DNA from: Orobanche coerulescens
Taxonomy: Eukaryota; Streptophyta; Magnoliopsida; Lamiales; Orobanchaceae
DNA: 64,000 bases
Assembly (NCBI GenBank): GCA_033398695.1
Contig: CM065804.1
Coordinates: 121,267,501 to 121,331,500, forward strand
Reading direction: 5' to 3'
The notes beneath the pieces were generated by a model that ran no database searches, was not told where the DNA came from, and saw only the letters and a list, made by a program, of their open reading frames with translations. Shown piece by piece: positions 11,451 to 22,300 of the stretch. A program made the position numbers and the translations under genes. How positions within the stretch are numbered: the stretch's first letter is position 1; every line of letters starts with the position of its first letter.

Positions 11451-11650
11451 TATGAACGAACCACTTTGGGGCGGGCCGACAGGTCCCCTAAGGGTTCCGT
11501 AGCCTCTGGTGCGGTTCCACGGTATTCATACATGTATTGATGACGGATGATATGAACGAACCACTTTGGGGCGGGCCGACAGGTCCCCTAAGGGTTCCGT
11601 AGCCTCTGGTGCGGTTCCACGATATTCATACATGTATTGATGACAGATGA
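11451..11650 (+). repeat. 100-bp tandem repeat, two copies, E first LTR
   Basis: Units start with TATGAACGAACCACTTTGG at 11451 and 11551. The third unit present in the other E LTRs is removed by the deletion junction. Confidence 0.92.
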
Positions 11651-13538
11651 GAGACAACAGAGCTTCGATGAACTGAAGAGACGATTGACTTCAGCGCCGA
11701 TTTTAACTTTACCACATGGTAGCGAGGGCTTTGCAGTTTATAGTGACGCTTCGGGTCAAGGCCTGGGCTGTGTACTTATGCAGCATGATAAGACGATAGC
11801 TTTTGCATCACGACAATTAAAGCCTTATGAAAAGAATTATCCTACTCACAATTTAGAGTTGGCCGCAATTGTCTTCGCACTCAAGATTTGGCGGCATTAT
11901 TTGTATGGTTCACCGTGTCGGATTTATACCGATCACAAGAGCCTGAAGTATATTTTCAGTCAGAAGGAGATGAATATGAGACAGAGACGTTGGTTAGAGT
12001 TGATAAAGTATTATGATTTGGAAATTCTTTACCACCCCGGAAAAGCTAATGTCGTTGCGGATGCTTTGAGCCGCAAATCGGCATCTCTTCAAAGGCTCGA
12101 GGTTCTTACATCTTAGACGAAAATTCGTCAGGATTTATTTGAGCAAGGGATAGAAGTTTGGCTTCAACGAGTACAGGGACGGTTGTGTACCCTCGAAATT
12201 ACTTCGTCCTTGGTTGATGATATCAAAGGGAAGCAGTGGAGTGACCCGATGATTTCCCAACTGAAGGAAGATGTAAATAAAGGAAAAGCTCCTGGCTTTA
12301 TTGTTCACGAGGATAGTATTCTGAGATTTCAGGGCAGGCTTTGTGTTCCGAACGATTTAGAGTTGAGGCAGAGAATTCTCCGAGAAGCTCATGCTATGCC
12401 TTACTCGATCCACCCCGGGACGAGTAAGATGTACAAAGATTTGAAGCGCAATTTTTGGTGGAATAACATGAAGAAGGATGTTACAGAGTTTGTACTACGG
12501 TGCTTGACGTGTCAACAAGTCAATATCGAACATCAACGACCAGCGGGGTTGTTGAAACCGCTTCCCATTCCCGAGTGGAAGTGGGAAGACATCTCTATGG
12601 ATTTCATCACTGGCATGCCAAGAACTCGGGCCGGAATGAATATGATTTGGGTAATTGTCGATCGGTTGACCAAGTCTGCACACTTCTTGGGTATTAAGGA
12701 TACTTGGGGACCAGATAGACTGGCTCGAACCTTTATTGCTGAGATCGTGAGGTTACACGGTGCCCCCAAGACCATTGTTTCTGATCGAGATGGCCGTTTC
12801 GTATCGCATTTTTGGCAGGCCGTTCATCAGGCTCTGGGTACTGAGTTGAGATTGAGCATTTCCTTTCATCCTCAGTCGGACGGTCAGACGGAGAGGACGA
12901 TTCAGACGTTGGAAGATATGTTGCGAGCTTGTGCCTTAGATTGGAGTAATGATTGGGAGCTTCACTTACCGTTGATCGAGTTTGCTTACAATAATAGTTG
13001 GCATGCGTCGATCAAAATGGCACCCTTCGAGGCACTCTATGGTAGGCGATGTAGGTCGCCGTTATGTTGGGACGAGGCTTCTGAGCTAGTTGGGACAGAA
13101 CCAGATATGTTAATGGAGACTAAGGAAAAGATTTTTATTATCCGGGACCGATTGCTGGCTGCCCAGAGTCGTCAGAAATCTTATGCTGATACTCGTCGTC
13201 GACCCTTGGAGTTTGAGGTGGGGGATCATGTCTTGCTCAAGGTGTCGCTGACCAGAGGAGTTTTCCACTTCGGAAAAAAAGGGAAACTTAGTCCGAGGTA
13301 TATCGGACCCTTCGAGATTTTGGACAGAGTTGGAGATTTAGCTTATCGCTTGGCGTTGCCTCCAGCTTTGAGTCACGTCCACAGTGTTTTTCATGTGTCT
13401 CAGTTGAGAAAGTACGTACCGTATCCGAGCCACATTATCGACTACAGTGAGATTGACGTAGCCGAGGATATTACTTTTCTGGAGAAATCTGTGAAGATCC
13501 TTGAGCGTCGTAAATACCCCGAACTATTTATTTCTTAA
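11642..13538 (+). pseudogene. E unit 1: RNase H-integrase fragment lacking chromodomain
   Basis: A fragment of the E polyprotein in one continuous frame, with a single stop at 12114-12116. It starts at the RT/RNase H connection, then shows RNase H ([37 protein letters not shown]), the HHCC finger (YSIHPGTSK to CLTCQQ), and the integrase core with all three acidic residues ([27 protein letters not shown]). The C-terminal domain ends ILERR-KYPELFIS. Compared with 30150-30290, 34 codons net are missing there in frame, removing almost the whole chromodomain. It has no start codon or promoter of its own. Confidence 0.9.
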
Positions 13539-13573
13539 GTTTCGGGACGAAACTTCTTTTTAGAGGGGGAGAA
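13537..13573 (+). promoter_or_regulatory. Pre-PPT hairpin and polypurine tract, E unit 1
   Basis: AAGTTTCG GGA CGAAACTT (13537-13555) overlaps the stop codon. The purine tract AGAGGGGGAGAA (13562-13573) directly abuts the LTR at 13574 and would prime plus-strand DNA synthesis. Confidence 0.85.
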
Positions 13574-13785
13574 TGTAATACTCGGTTGAAATTCATGTCA
13601 TTTCAAATCTCCTCATTGTTCATATTGTGTTCTGTTGGGCGAACCCTTGTAATCATTGCTTGGAAACACCGTCTTGGGGTTTCCGTACTTCCATTTGGTG
13701 TTATTGTTTCCCAGATATTGAGTCCTAGTGCTTTTATTCTCTTCCCGGGTCATTTTTCTTCATTTTAGGACCCAAGGGGGGTGTG

Positions 13786-14090
13786 GGCCGCGGCACAAGG
13801 AGTGTGCGCCTCGACACACACATTTTCCAGTTTTTGGCCGAGCAGTCTGTACTGTGTGCCGCGGCACATGTCGGCCGGGCCGCGGCACACTGTCGAGTCA
13901 CTGTCGCGGCACACCCGTCCGGGCCGTGGCACACTGCCGAGCATTTTTCGGCCAAACCCGTCTGTACCTTGTGCCGCGGCACATGTCGACTGGGCCGCGG
14001 CACAATTCCGAGCCCTAGGAGCAGTTTTTGGGCCTGTGTCGCAGCACACTTCGGCTGAGCCGCGGCACACAGGGCAGTCAACCCTATAAT
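13786..14090 (+). promoter_or_regulatory. CCGCGG palindrome array and TATA-like box, E middle LTR
   Basis: About ten copies of GTGCCGCGGCAC, some decayed (CCTCGACAC, GTCGCAGCAC), end just before TATAAT at 14085-14090. Promoter placement is inferred from the TATA-like box and the U3 position. Confidence 0.68.
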
Positions 14091-14286
14091 TGCGTTTTTT
14101 TTCCAGCAAAACAAGATTATTTCCCCATTTTTTATTCTACCTGCGAGAGAGAGAGAGCTTGAGGGGAGGAACTTTTCATTATCCATCACTTAAGGGTTTG
14201 ATTTCCTTCATTCCCTTTCGATCGTGAAGCCCGGATCATCGATCTATCGCGTATTCTTCGGATCATAGTGCTTGGATCTTCAAGAG

Positions 14287-15308
14287 GTAATTTCTTCAAC
14301 ATCTTGGATTTCGATTTTTGTATTGAGTAATGATGTTTTGGGCGTTAAGATCATGTTGTATGAAGTGATATACGCATGATTATGGGCATGTTTGATTAGT
14401 CATTGGATTATTGAAGGATTATTCAAGAACACTTTGAATATTGTGTTGGATTTTGGGGTTTTTCGTAGATTCGTCCGATTTATCCGATTTGAAGCTTGAG
14501 AACCTTGAGATTATGATGTATCTATACCGTATGCATGCTTTTCCTACAATTTTACGGATTGGATTATGCCGTTTTCGGACTTTTGGGAGTTTGAGCGATT
14601 TTCCAACCTCTAGTTGTTTATCCGTGTATTTTCATGAATCGTAGACGGGTTTCGAAAATTTCTTCGTGTAATTTGAGTATGGATAATTGATTATCATATT
14701 CCTTGCGAATCTTTTAGGTGCCGGAAGTGCGTTCTTGGACCTACCGAACTCATACCATTTTTCCGTTCGATTTCTCGATGTCTCAAAGGCAAGTATACAT
14801 TTATGATTGTACGTTCTCGACTTTGAAAGTAAGATATATTGATGGCATGATATGAACGAACCACTTTGGGGCGGGCGGACAGGTCCCCTAAGGGTTCTGT
14901 AGCCTCTGGTGCGGTTCCACGGTAGTCATACATGTATTGATGACGGATGATATGAACGAACCACTTTGGGGCGGGCCAACAGGTCCCCTAAGGGTTCCGT
15001 AGCCTCTGGTGCGGTTCCATGGTATTCATACATGTATTGATGACGGATGATATGAACAAACCACTTTGGGGCGGGCCGACTGGTCCCCTAAGGGTTCCGT
15101 AACCTCTGGTGCGGTTCCACGGTATTCATATATCTATTGATGCGATGTTATGAGATTTAGTTATTCCGGAATACTAGTCTTAAATTGATGAATTTATGGT
15201 TACATTTACTTTATTGTCGAGGAGTATTGTGTTTCATACTTGATATACTTGCACTACCTATTCGACGGCTAACCCCTTTATGGGGGAAATACTTTTTATG
15301 TATTTTAG
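14287..15308 (+). other. Putative two-intron leader inside E LTR
   Basis: A donor-like AGAG/GTAATT at 14287 pairs with a polypyrimidine acceptor CTTTTAG/GTGCC ending 14717. A 71-nt segment follows to a GC-type donor AAAG/GCAAGTAT at 14789, which pairs with TATTTTAG/GTTCC ending 15308. Equivalent sites are found in LTRs of all other chromovirus families here. Splicing is not demonstrated. Confidence 0.45.
14851..15150 (+). repeat. 100-bp tandem repeat, three copies, E middle LTR
   Basis: Units begin at 14851, 14951 and 15051 with TATGAACRAACCACTTTGG. Each holds a TCCCCTAAGGGTTCCGTARC block. They lie inside proposed intron 2. Confidence 0.95.
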
Positions 15309-15685
15309 GTTCCAGGAGAGCGGACAGGCAGGTATCGGGTCGGCATGAAGATGGTGGGCAAGTGTGATACTGTGTCTTTCCTCCGGTTATGTTCTGAGTT
15401 TTCCATTCACTGTTGTTTTACTGGAATGGTTATTGAATACTCGAGTATTGTTGTCCATTTTCCTTGATGTTCCGGCCTGTGTTTGCCGAGGTATTGATTT
15501 GTGTTGTGATGTCTTTGGATACATTGGTTATGTTTTGAATACCCTTTATATTATTCTTCATTCCACTGTATGTAGACCTTCTCGGTCAAAATCTATAGTT
15601 CCGCGTATGTTTAGCCTTGTTGGTCCCATGGAGGGGCTTACGGCGCTGTAATATTCCCTGAATAACTTGGGGGTGTTACAGAATA

Positions 15686-15718
15686 TGGTATCAGAGCTTA
15701 GGTCTATGGATACCTAGG
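15686..15718 (+). promoter_or_regulatory. Primer-binding site and adjacent hairpin, E
   Basis: TGGTATCAGAGC at 15686-15697 is complementary to the 3' end of initiator-Met tRNA, 5 bp after the LTR. CTTAGGT (15697-15703), an 8-nt loop and ACCTAGG (15712-15718) form a 7-bp stem with one U-G pair, starting on the last PBS base. Confidence 0.85.
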
Positions 15719-15925
15719 CTGTCGGTCTTTTGGGTCGAATGAGTCGTCATTTGTCCACAGTATCACTACTCTGCCATCATCACAGTGCGACCGGTACTTG
15801 TAAGACCTCTTACTCTTCTGGTGTTTCCTTATTCGTTATGCTTCTTTTTATTGGTATTCTTGAGAATCGATCACCTTAATGACGTGCAATTGAACTGTAC
15901 TTACGTGCCTTATGTGTTCTTCAGT

Positions 15926-18900
15926 ATGTCAGCTGGTAGGGGCCGTGGCCATGGTCTTGGCCATGGACGAGGAAGAGGTCGTGGCGCGGCCATTTCCATC
16001 AGTTCAGTTGCGGGGTCGACCAACCCTAGTTTGTCGAACTCAGTGCATCCTGACACCGAAAGTCAGCACGACCAGTCGAACGGCCAGGGGAACAACGCGG
16101 ACGTTGGAGTTGCGAATGCACTTCAACAATTGGCTACTCAGATGACCATTTTAGCCCAAACTGTTCAGCTGAATAATCCGAACCCAAACACGGATGCCTT
16201 GCTTCAGAATGTAATCCGTATGCACCCTCCACAGTTTGGCGGTGCCACAGACCCGTTAGGCTGGGAAGATTGGCTAGCGGAATTGGAAAAGATTTTCGAG
16301 GCGGTTGATTGCCTCGAAGTGAGGAAAGTACCGATTGCTCAGTATTTTCTCACTAAGGAGGCCGCTACCTGGTGGAAGGTCATCAAGCCACAGGATCGTA
16401 TTGCCACGTGGGATGAATTTAAGGAGCTTTTGGAGGCCGAGTTTTGTCCTTGGCCGGTGCGAGAGGGCCGAATCCGAGCCTTTTTCGAGGCTAAACCACA
16501 AGATATTCCCGTTTCGCAGGCGATCGTGGAGTACAACCAACAATTGATCCATGTGAAGGATCAAGTGCGTAACGAGCGTGATAAGATCCGCTATTTTGAT
16601 ATGCGGATGAATTTGGACTTACAACGGTACATGGCCGGATTTGCTTGTACCACACTGAAAGAGTATCAGGACAGAGCTTTAGCCCATGATATGTTAAACC
16701 CCGACAACGATACCGCTGAAGAACCGAAGAAGCAGAAAGTCGCGGGAAATTTTTCTGGCTCTAAGGGTGGCAACTTTCAGAGGTGACAGACGACTAATCG
16801 TTCTGTCGGACAGTCGTCACGTTCTAATAAAGGAAAGAGGGGTTACCATCCTACTCCGGGTACCACGAATCGCACGGTGACTTGCTATAATTGTGGCCGT
16901 CCAGGCCACGTTAATTGGGAATGCAACTTTCCACCATTGAAGTGCCACACGTGCGGACAGATGGGACATAGAGCGGCTTATTGTTCTGAGCCGAATCAGA
17001 CTTTGGACACTCGGGCTTCTGCCCCAACACCACTTGACCAAGGTATAAATCAGCGGCAATCTTTTGGTCAACCTCAACAGAATTTCGGCAGGGGCCGGGG
17101 ACGGGGTCAGAATGCTGTAGGAGGAAACTCTAGCATCGGTTCGGTACAACCACGGGTTTATGATATGTGTCGAACAGACGAACCCGATGTGGCGGTGGCT
17201 TCAGGTACCATTCATATTTTATCTTATCCAGTCCGTGTACTTTTTGATACGGGTGCTACACATTCTTTTATTTCTTTGGAGTGTGTACGCCGTTTGGATA
17301 TAACTTGTTTGACTACTTGCAATCCCTTCATCGTGAAACTGCCTAGCGGGGATAGAATTGTGGGGAACCAGGAGATTAGAGATTTTCCGGTGATTATATC
17401 CGGTATGGAATGGTTATCGAATCTGATTGTAGTTGATATGGAAGGCGAAGATGTGATCCTCGGCGAGGATTGGCTTGATAGTCACCAAGCGATTATGAAT
17501 TACCGTACCAAGGTTATCACCATGATGACTAAAGACGGATCTGAGTACTCATTTTTGGGACGTAAGTCGGGCCAATCCAAGTTACTTATCAGTGCCATGA
17601 AGTCCGTAAAACTTTTGAATAAAGGTTGTAGGGGCTATTGGTGCTATGCCTTGAAAACGGAAGGAAATGAAGTCGATTTCTCTTCGATTCCGGTTGTTAA
17701 TGAGTATCTTGATGTTTTTCTGGATGACCTCCCGGGATTACCGCCAGATCGAGAGATAGAATTTACCGTGGACTTAGAGCCAGATGCGGCTCCGATTTCT
17801 AAAGCACCTTATCGGATGGCACCTTCCGAGATGCAGGAATTGAAGACTCAATTGGGAGAACTTCTGGAAAAAGGGTACATCAGACCAAGTGCTTCGCCTT
17901 GGGGCGCGCCTGTTCTTTTCGTGAGGAAGAAGGATGGTTCACTACGTTTGTGCATCGACTACCGTGAGCTGAACAAAGTAACCATCAAGAACAAATATCT
18001 TTTACCTCGTATAGACGATTTATTTGATCAATTGCAAGGGGCTGCGGTTTTCTCGAAGATTAATTTAAGATCCGGGTATTATCAACTCAGGGTGAGGGAG
18101 TCCGACGTTCCGAAGACGGCGTTTCGGACGAGATATGGGCATTATGAATTTGTGGTTATGCCTTTTGGGTTGACTAATGCGCCGGCAGTATTCATGCAGT
18201 TAATGAATAAGATATTCATCAAGTACCTCGACCGGTGTGTAGTCGTCTTTATTGACGACATCTTGATCTATTCTCGAGATAAGGAGGAACATGCCCGACA
18301 CTTGCGTTTGATTTTGGACATTTTGAGAACCGAGCACCTCTATGCAAAATTCTCGAAATGTGAATTTTGGTTTGAAGAAGTTATGTTTTTTGGCCATGTG
18401 ATTTCGGCTGAAGGGGTTCGTGTAGACCCACAGAAGATTGAGGCAGTGCTAGATTGGGCACCGCCTAAAAATGTTAAGGAAGTTCGTAGCTTTTTGGGCC
18501 TTGCTGGGTATTACCGTCGGTTTGTCAAGGGGTTCTCGAAACTCGCTCGGCCGCTTACGAAATTACTCCAAAAGACCGAAAAGTTTATTTGGACGGATGA
18601 GAGACAACAGAGCTTCGATGAACTGAAGAGACGATTGACTTCAGCGCCGATTTTAACTTTACCACATGGTAGCGAGGGCTTTGCAGTTTATAGTGACGCT
18701 TCGGGTCAAGGCCTGGGCTGTGTACTTATGCAGCATGATAAGACAATAGCTTTTGCATCATGACAATTAAAGCCTTATGAGATGAATTATCCTACTCACG
18801 ATTTAGAGTTGGCCGCAATTGTTTTCGCACTCAAGATTTGGCGGCATTATTTGTATGGTTCACCGTGTCGGATTTATACCGATCACAAGAGCCTGAAGTA

Positions 18901-20389
18901 TATTTTCAGTCAGAAGGAGCTGAATATGAGACAGAGACGTTGGTTAGAGTTGATAAAGGATTATGATTTGGAAATTCTTTACCACCCCGGAAAAGCCAAT
19001 GTCGTTGCGGATGCTTTGAGCCGCAAATCGGCATCTCTTCAAATGCTCGAGGTTCTTACATCTCAAACGAAAATTCATGAGGATTTATTTGAGCAAGGGA
19101 TAGAAGTTTGGCTTCAACGAGTACAGGGACAGTTGTGTACCCTCGAAATTACTTCGTCCTTGCTTGACGATATCAAAGGGAAGCAGTGGAGTGACCCGAT
19201 GATTTCCCAACTGAAGGAAGATGTAATTAAAGGAAAAGCTCCTGGCTTTATGGTTCACGAGGATAGTATTCTGAGATTTCAGGGCAGGCTTTGTGTTCCG
19301 AATGATTTAGAGTTGAGGCAGAGAATTCTCCGAGAAGCTCATGCTACGCCTTACTCGATCCACCCCAGGACGAGTAAGATGTACAAAGATTTGAAGCGCA
19401 ATTTTTGGTGGAATAACATGAAGAAGGATGTTACGGAGTTTGTACTACGGTGCTTGATATGTCAACAAGTCAAGATCGAACATCAACGACCAGCGGGGTT
19501 GTTGAAACCGCTTCCCATTCCCAAGTGGAAGTGGGAAGACATCTCTATGGATTTCATCACTGGCATGCCAAGAACTCGGGCCGGAATGAATATGATTTGG
19601 GTAATTGTCGATCGGTTGACCATGTCTGCACACTTCTTGGATATTAAGGATACTTGGGGACCAGATAGAATGGCTCGAACCTTTATTGCTGAGATCGTGA
19701 GGTTACACGGTGCCCCCAAGACCATTGTTTCGCATCGAGACGGCCGTTTCGTATCGCATTTTTGGCAGGCCGTTCATCAGGCTCTGGGTACTGAGTTGAG
19801 ATTGAGCACTTCCTTTCATCCTCAGTCGGACGGTCAGACGGAGAGGACGATTCAGACGTTGGAAGATATGTTGCGGGCTTGTGCCTTAGATTGGAGTAAT
19901 GATTGGGAGCTTCACTTACCGTTGATCGAGTTTGCTTACAATAATAGTTGGCATGCGTCGATCAAAATGGCACCCTTCGAGGCACTCTATGGTAGGCGAT
20001 GTAGGTCGCCATTATGTTGGGACGAGGCTTCTGAGCTAGTTGGGATGGAACCGGATATGTTAATGGAGACTAAGGAAAAAATTTTTATTATCCGGGACCG
20101 ATTGATGGCTGCCCAGAGTCGTCACAAATCTTATGTTGATACTCGTCGTCGACCCTTGGAGTTTGAGGTGGGGGATCATGTCATTCTCAAGGTGTCGCTG
20201 ACCAGAGGAGTTTTCCGCTTCGGGAAAAAGGGGAAACTTAGTCCGAGGTATATCGGACCCTTCGAGATTTTAGACAGAGTTGGAGATTTAGCTTATCGCT
20301 TGGCGTTGGCTCCAGCTTTGAGTCACGTCCACTGTGTTTTTCATGTGTCTCAGTTGAGAAAGTACGTACCGGATCCGAGCCACATTATC
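15926..20389 (+). pseudogene. E gag-pol polyprotein, main segment
   Basis: The start is ATG 15926 (MSAGRGRGHG..., an RG-rich head usual for Tekay gag). Capsid follows, then zinc knuckles [14 protein letters not shown] (residue about 320) and [14 protein letters not shown]. Protease DTGA is at residue 441, RT at about 600-800, RNase H near 924, and the integrase core Asp, second acidic site and Glu at 1209, 1270 and 1306. No frameshift is present; the frame runs to the D insertion and resumes at 30097. Defects are stops at 16784 and 18761, RT first catalytic Asp changed (FSKINL, residue 713) and integrase second Asp changed to His (19733). The enzymes would form the particle and copy and integrate element cDNA. 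Confidence 0.92.
20385..20389. repeat. Target-site duplication TTATC of element D
   Basis: TTATC at 20385-20389 is repeated at 30092-30096. Removing D restores the E integrase reading frame exactly. Confidence 0.95.
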
Positions 20390-20539
20390 TGTAATACCCG
20401 AGATTTCTTATATGTAATTGAACCTTGTGATATTGTAATTGTTGCATTTTGATCTGAGTATTATTCTCCGTATTTCATGATCCGGTGTTGTTGAGCACAT
20501 AATTTCATGAATGTGATCTAAATTGTGATTCTGCGCAAG

Positions 20540-20855
20540 TAGCGCACGCTATCGACTATATGTAGCGTACGCTAATTTGGATCCGTAGCGCACGCTATGT
20601 ATGAACCTTAGCGCACGCTACACGTAGTCAGCATGATTGAGGCAGGGCGGTAGGTGAGATCGGTTGCGGATCTCGGTCGGATTATGTCGGGATGAACCTG
20701 GACGGCTTTCGGGAAAAAGCCAAGTCAACGCGGTAGCGCACGCTACTGATATAAGGATAGCGCGCGCTAAATGCTGAGTACAGTGTAGTCAGTAAGCCGT
20801 TAGCGCACGCTATGAGTATGGACTAGCGCGCGCTAATAACCACTTTCTATAAATA
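20540..20855 (+). promoter_or_regulatory. TAGCGCACGCTA array and TATA box, D 5' LTR
   Basis: Eight 12-mers of the form TAGCG-YR-CGCTA lie between 20540 and 20835: five with centre CA, two with CG and one with TA. TATAAATA follows at 20848-20855, 13 bp after the last copy. Expected transcription start is about 30 bp downstream. Confidence 0.78.
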
Positions 20856-21521
20856 AGACAGCATCCTTTTTCGTATTTTCAGCTTTTTCACTTCCCACAT
20901 CCGAATCCTTGGACTTAGAGAGTCACTCTCTTCATCCTAAACCCTTCATATCATCATCCTAAGCCCGAGTTGAAGATTGTAGATCATTGGAGATTGGTGT
21001 TCAAGCTCTCGGTGTTGGATTTCTTCAAGTTCCTTCGTGTTCTTCGCTACTTTGAGGTAGGTGATTCTTCACCAATATTAGTAGTATTCTGAAGGATGTT
21101 TTGATCATGATTTTGGATTATCTAGTCAGTAGGATATTTTCGATGTTTCGGTACTTCTTCATCGTATAAACCATTGAACCTTTTTGTGTTTGAACTCCTA
21201 GCATATTCATGTATCTTCAAAACCGATTATGACCAGTATATGGAGATTACCAAGTTCTTATGTCTTTACATAAAGGAACCATACGTTTTGGGACATGAAA
21301 TGGATTGGACTTAGGATATTTCTTGAAGATTAAAGATGAATTATGGTGTTGTGATGATTATAAGTATCCTAGTATCTGATAGTCATTTAATACATAAAGA
21401 TCTTTCACAAACCGTATAAGCATGATATGCACGGAGATGGCATGTATTAACACTGAAGATTTCATGAGTTTCTTCACCTTTAGCTAAAGTTTTCTGCCCA
21501 GTAGTAAACTGCCATGCATAG

Positions 21522-21740
21522 TTAGCGCACGCTAAGATAGGCATATTAACGTGCGCTTTCGGGAATGAATAACGTGCGCTACATTTGGTACGTAACGTAC
21601 GTTATGTCATCAGGCAGGACAGTCGGCTGATCAGAGAGGACTGTCAGTACACAGCTAGCGTACGCTAGACTTGATTATTTACATACGTTAACGGGTAGGC
21701 TTAGCGCACGTTACGTTGAGTACGTAGCGCACGCTAAGTA
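21522..21740 (+). repeat. Second palindrome array, D 5' LTR
   Basis: About seven copies or half-copies of TAGCGCACGCTA, AACGTGCGCTA and AACGTACGTTA lie near the 3' end of proposed intron 1. The 3' LTR has the same at about 28845-29060. B has a matching downstream block. Confidence 0.75.
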
Positions 21741-22104
21741 GTCCAGGCAGAATTCATTTTTAGAGCTTGCAACCGTAAACCGGATTGTTAGACATTCGTA
21801 CGACTTGAGAGGAATTCTTTATTATTTCTTAGGTCCGAGCCTTGCATAGGGGACGATCGAGGGGCGGCGACATACGGACGCGTGTCATTTGTTGGAGTAT
21901 TTCATTCTTGCCATTTTCGAGGCAAGTATCATATGTTGAGATTGATTTATATTGGAACTTTGATCATGCATATGGTTTTGTTCATGTTGTCGAATATGAG
22001 ATTTATTTCTTTAATTTCTCGTGATATTGGTTGTTAATTGTTCGTATTGATGAACATATTGAAATGCATATATGTATGCATAATTGATTGGTTTATGGTA
22101 TAAA

Positions 22105-22300
22105 TGATCCGAGGGGGTCATGAGGATCTATGCTGAGGGTGCTGGATCGAATGTCCACCATGCGTTGGTCCGACGGGATCATCATGGGGATCTATGTTGA
22201 GGGCGCTGGATCATTAGACGGATTTTCCAGCATGCGTTGGTCCGACGGGATCATCATGGGGATCTATACCAAGGGCGCTGGATCGCTGGATTACCCTGTA
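22105..22300 (+). repeat. 64-72-bp tandem repeat in D 5' LTR
   Basis: Units containing GGATCTATGCTGAGGGCGCT start at 22124, 22188 and 22260. The same unit, inverted in the window because of orientation, fills the B and B2 LTRs. Confidence 0.9.

Larger units (their letters stand above)
10177..11650 (+). repeat. E first LTR, truncated
   Basis: This matches the first 1.47 kb of the other E LTRs and stops at a GACAGATGA junction (11642-11650), after two of the usual three 100-bp repeats. The LTR 3' end, PBS and all coding sequence up to RNase H are missing. Confidence 0.92.
13574..15680 (+). repeat. E middle LTR (complete)
   Basis: A 2107-bp LTR from TGTAATACTCGG to GGGGTGTTACA. By eye it differs from the 30333 LTR at roughly a dozen sites in the first 370 bp. 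It contains the palindrome array (13786-14072), a TATA-like box (14085-14090), the leader splice-like sites, three 100-bp repeats and the C-run/G-run hairpin. It serves as 3' LTR of unit 1 and 5' LTR of unit 2. Confidence 0.95.

Noticed and set aside
14851..15150. 100-bp tandem repeats as a centromeric satellite
   Set aside because: Only two or three units occur per LTR, at fixed LTR positions, in each E LTR copy. They are part of the LTR, not an array.
15686..15697. Possible tRNA gene fragments at TGGTATCAGAGC sites
   Set aside because: These are primer-binding sites complementary to a tRNA 3' end. No cloverleaf surrounds them.
20540..20835. CRISPR-like look of regularly recurring 12-mers
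   Set aside because: The repeats are too short, unevenly spaced, palindromic and inside LTRs of plant retrotransposons. There are no cas genes.
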